From positions 1-30,467 of the IMG/VR virus record IMGVR_UViG_3300021197_000969: a stretch of DNA of 30,467 bases; one strand, given 5' to 3'. The stretch comes from a virus. Below are positions 29,804 through 30,467 of the stretch, piece by piece. Made by a program: the position numbers and the translations under genes. Each line of letters starts with the position of its first letter. Position 1 is the stretch's first letter. Below the pieces are notes generated by a model. That model had not been told where the DNA came from, searched no databases, and worked only from the letters and a program-made list of their open reading frames with translations.

Positions 29804-30235
29804 TTAAAATTTAGATATAAATCTTGATATGTGGTGAATAAATGGAAGAAGAGTTAATGCCATAAACATATTAACTCCTGTGTGAACCATTGCTATGTGT
29901 CGAGTAGTTCCTTGTGGAATACCATCATGAAATGCAGCTAACCATATAGTCCCAGTAGTCCCTATATTTGCACCAAGAACGCAAGCTATTGCAGAGGGAA
30001 GTGGAAGAGCACCACTTGCAACTAAACCTACAATTGCAGCGGTACTTAGTGAACTACTTTGCCATAAAAGTGTCATAATTATTCCACCTAAAAACATATA
30101 ATATGGATTACTCATGAAGTACTGAAGGTGCTCAATATTACCCATTGATTTTATACCACCAGCAAACATTTTTAAACCAATATAGAAGATTATTAAACCT
30201 CCTAATGTAGTTATAATTGGATTAGATGTTATCAT
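29804..30235 (-). CDS. Half-size Na+/phosphate cotransporter-like membrane protein
   Basis: About 143 residues with four or so membrane spans. It matches one repeat of the Na/Pi cotransporter family (NptA/YjbB, SLC34): LGGLIIFYIGLKMFAGGIKS, LLWQSSSLSTAAIVGLVASG with the QSSS signature, VLGANIGTTGTIWLAAF, and RHIAMVHTGVNMFMALTLLP. Whole transporters have two inverted QSSS repeats in over 300 residues; here only one. It may pair as a dimer, associate with a host transporter, or serve another membrane role such as lysis. The first codon could be the ATG at 30235 or a GTG at 30238. Confidence 0.75.
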   Translation of the reverse strand: MITSNPIITTLGGLIIFYIGLKMFAGGIKSMGNIEHLQYFMSNPYYMFLGGIIMTLLWQSSSLSTAAIVGLVASGALPLPSAIACVLGANIGTTGTIWLAAFHDGIPQGTTRHIAMVHTGVNMFMALTLLPFIHHISRFISKF

Positions 30236-30293
30236 CACATGAACAGGGGTAACTATGACATTCAGGACAAAAGGGAATTTTCTTTTCGTCCAT
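30222..30293 (-). CDS. Cys-rich microprotein B (CPxCx4CxC)
   Basis: A 23-residue frame, MDEKKIPFCPECHSYPCSCD then DNI, overlapping the transporter start by 14 bases. CPECHSYPCSC has the same Cys spacing as the 18-residue peptide immediately upstream, which argues against chance. Four Cys could hold one zinc ion. Very small, so translation is unproved. Confidence 0.4.
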   Translation of the reverse strand: MDEKKIPFCPECHSYPCSCDDNI

Positions 30294-30294
30294 A

Positions 30295-30351
30295 TTAGTA
30301 TTTACAATTACATTTAGTTTTACCGCATTTAGGACACTTTTTTTTCTTCAT
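30295..30351 (-). CDS. Cys-rich microprotein A (CPxCx4CxC)
   Basis: An 18-residue frame, MKKKKCPKCGKTKCNCKY. Its ATG overlaps the stop of the gene before (ATGA), and its stop is one base before microprotein B. CPKCGKTKCNC is a zinc-knuckle-like pattern with a very basic start. Translation is unproved, but coupling and the paired pattern support it. Confidence 0.4.
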   Translation of the reverse strand: MKKKKCPKCGKTKCNCKY

Positions 30352-30467
30352 GAAAATAATTCTATAGGTGGAGGTGTTAACATTAATATACTTTTACATT
30401 GATTAGCCATTTCATTGTAATTTTTCTGCATAGTAGCACCTTTATACTTTTGCATTTCATTTGCAGT
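30348..30467 (-). CDS. Unknown gene, C-terminal fragment at window edge
   Basis: Forty codons run open from the window end to a stop: TANEMQKYKGATMQKNYNEM, then ANQCKSILMLTPPPIELFS. Helical then proline-rich. The start lies outside or at one of the internal Met codons. No family recognised. Its stop overlaps microprotein A. Confidence 0.5.
   Translation of the reverse strand, partial: TANEMQKYKGATMQKNYNEMANQCKSILMLTPPPIELFS

Noticed and set aside
1-30467. CRISPR array, insertion sequence or rRNA
   Set aside because: No regularly spaced long repeats, transposase motifs or rRNA-like segments were seen; the only phased repeats are the short attP arm sites and CGAAAA units.

Overview
The window is most of the genome of a T7-like short-tailed phage (Autographiviridae-type podovirus). 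It has a single-subunit phage RNA polymerase, gp2.5-type SSB, endonuclease I, primase-helicase, family A DNA polymerase, gp6-type exonuclease, portal, scaffold, capsid, two tail tubular proteins and terminase, in T7 order. All genes lie on the minus strand, so transcription runs from high to low coordinates. Low GC, a monomeric class II ribonucleotide reductase, a tyrosine integrase beside a partial tRNA, and small ORFs of kinds I recall from marine cyanophages and pelagiphages suggest a marine host, most plausibly SAR11 (Pelagibacter). The host is inference; no search was run. Both ends are cut inside genes: an internal virion protein at the left and an unnamed gene at the right. The remaining virion and tail-fibre genes lie outside.

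Layout in transcription order. (1) 30467-27160: cut gene end, two tiny Cys-rich peptides, a half-size Na/Pi-cotransporter-like membrane protein, M15 endolysin, small terminase, two small proteins, large terminase. (2) 27153-26274: about 880 bases nearly free of genes, with a copy of the putative phage promoter, a terminator candidate, short repeats and several sigma70-like promoters whose spacers carry a palindromic CTCAYnTRTGAG-like element. (3) 26273-21580: about twenty small, tightly overlapping early genes, mostly unknown, plus an HhH protein. (4) 21534-20093: a MarR-like winged-helix protein, the integrase and the attP, a 43-base 5' half of tRNA-Ser(CGA) flanked by seven TGTCCCA direct repeats. 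(5) 20041-17355: a small coupled protein and the RNA polymerase. (6) 17362-9166: DNA metabolism, opened by a sigma70-like promoter and a phage-type promoter. (7) 9166-1: virion assembly, opened by another phage-type promoter.

How it fits together: host RNA polymerase would read the early promoters and the polymerase gene. The phage polymerase would then use the 16-bp motif AAAGGGCCATTATTAA (three exact copies) ahead of the replication module, ahead of the virion module and just after the large terminase. Integrase, attP, the MarR-like protein and operator-like palindromes in the early promoters suggest a temperate option on an otherwise T7-like lytic plan. The transporter fragment and the reductase look like host-metabolism helpers. 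The least explained parts are the control region, the arm sites within the integrase gene, the half-transporter and the tandem CPxCx4CxC microproteins.
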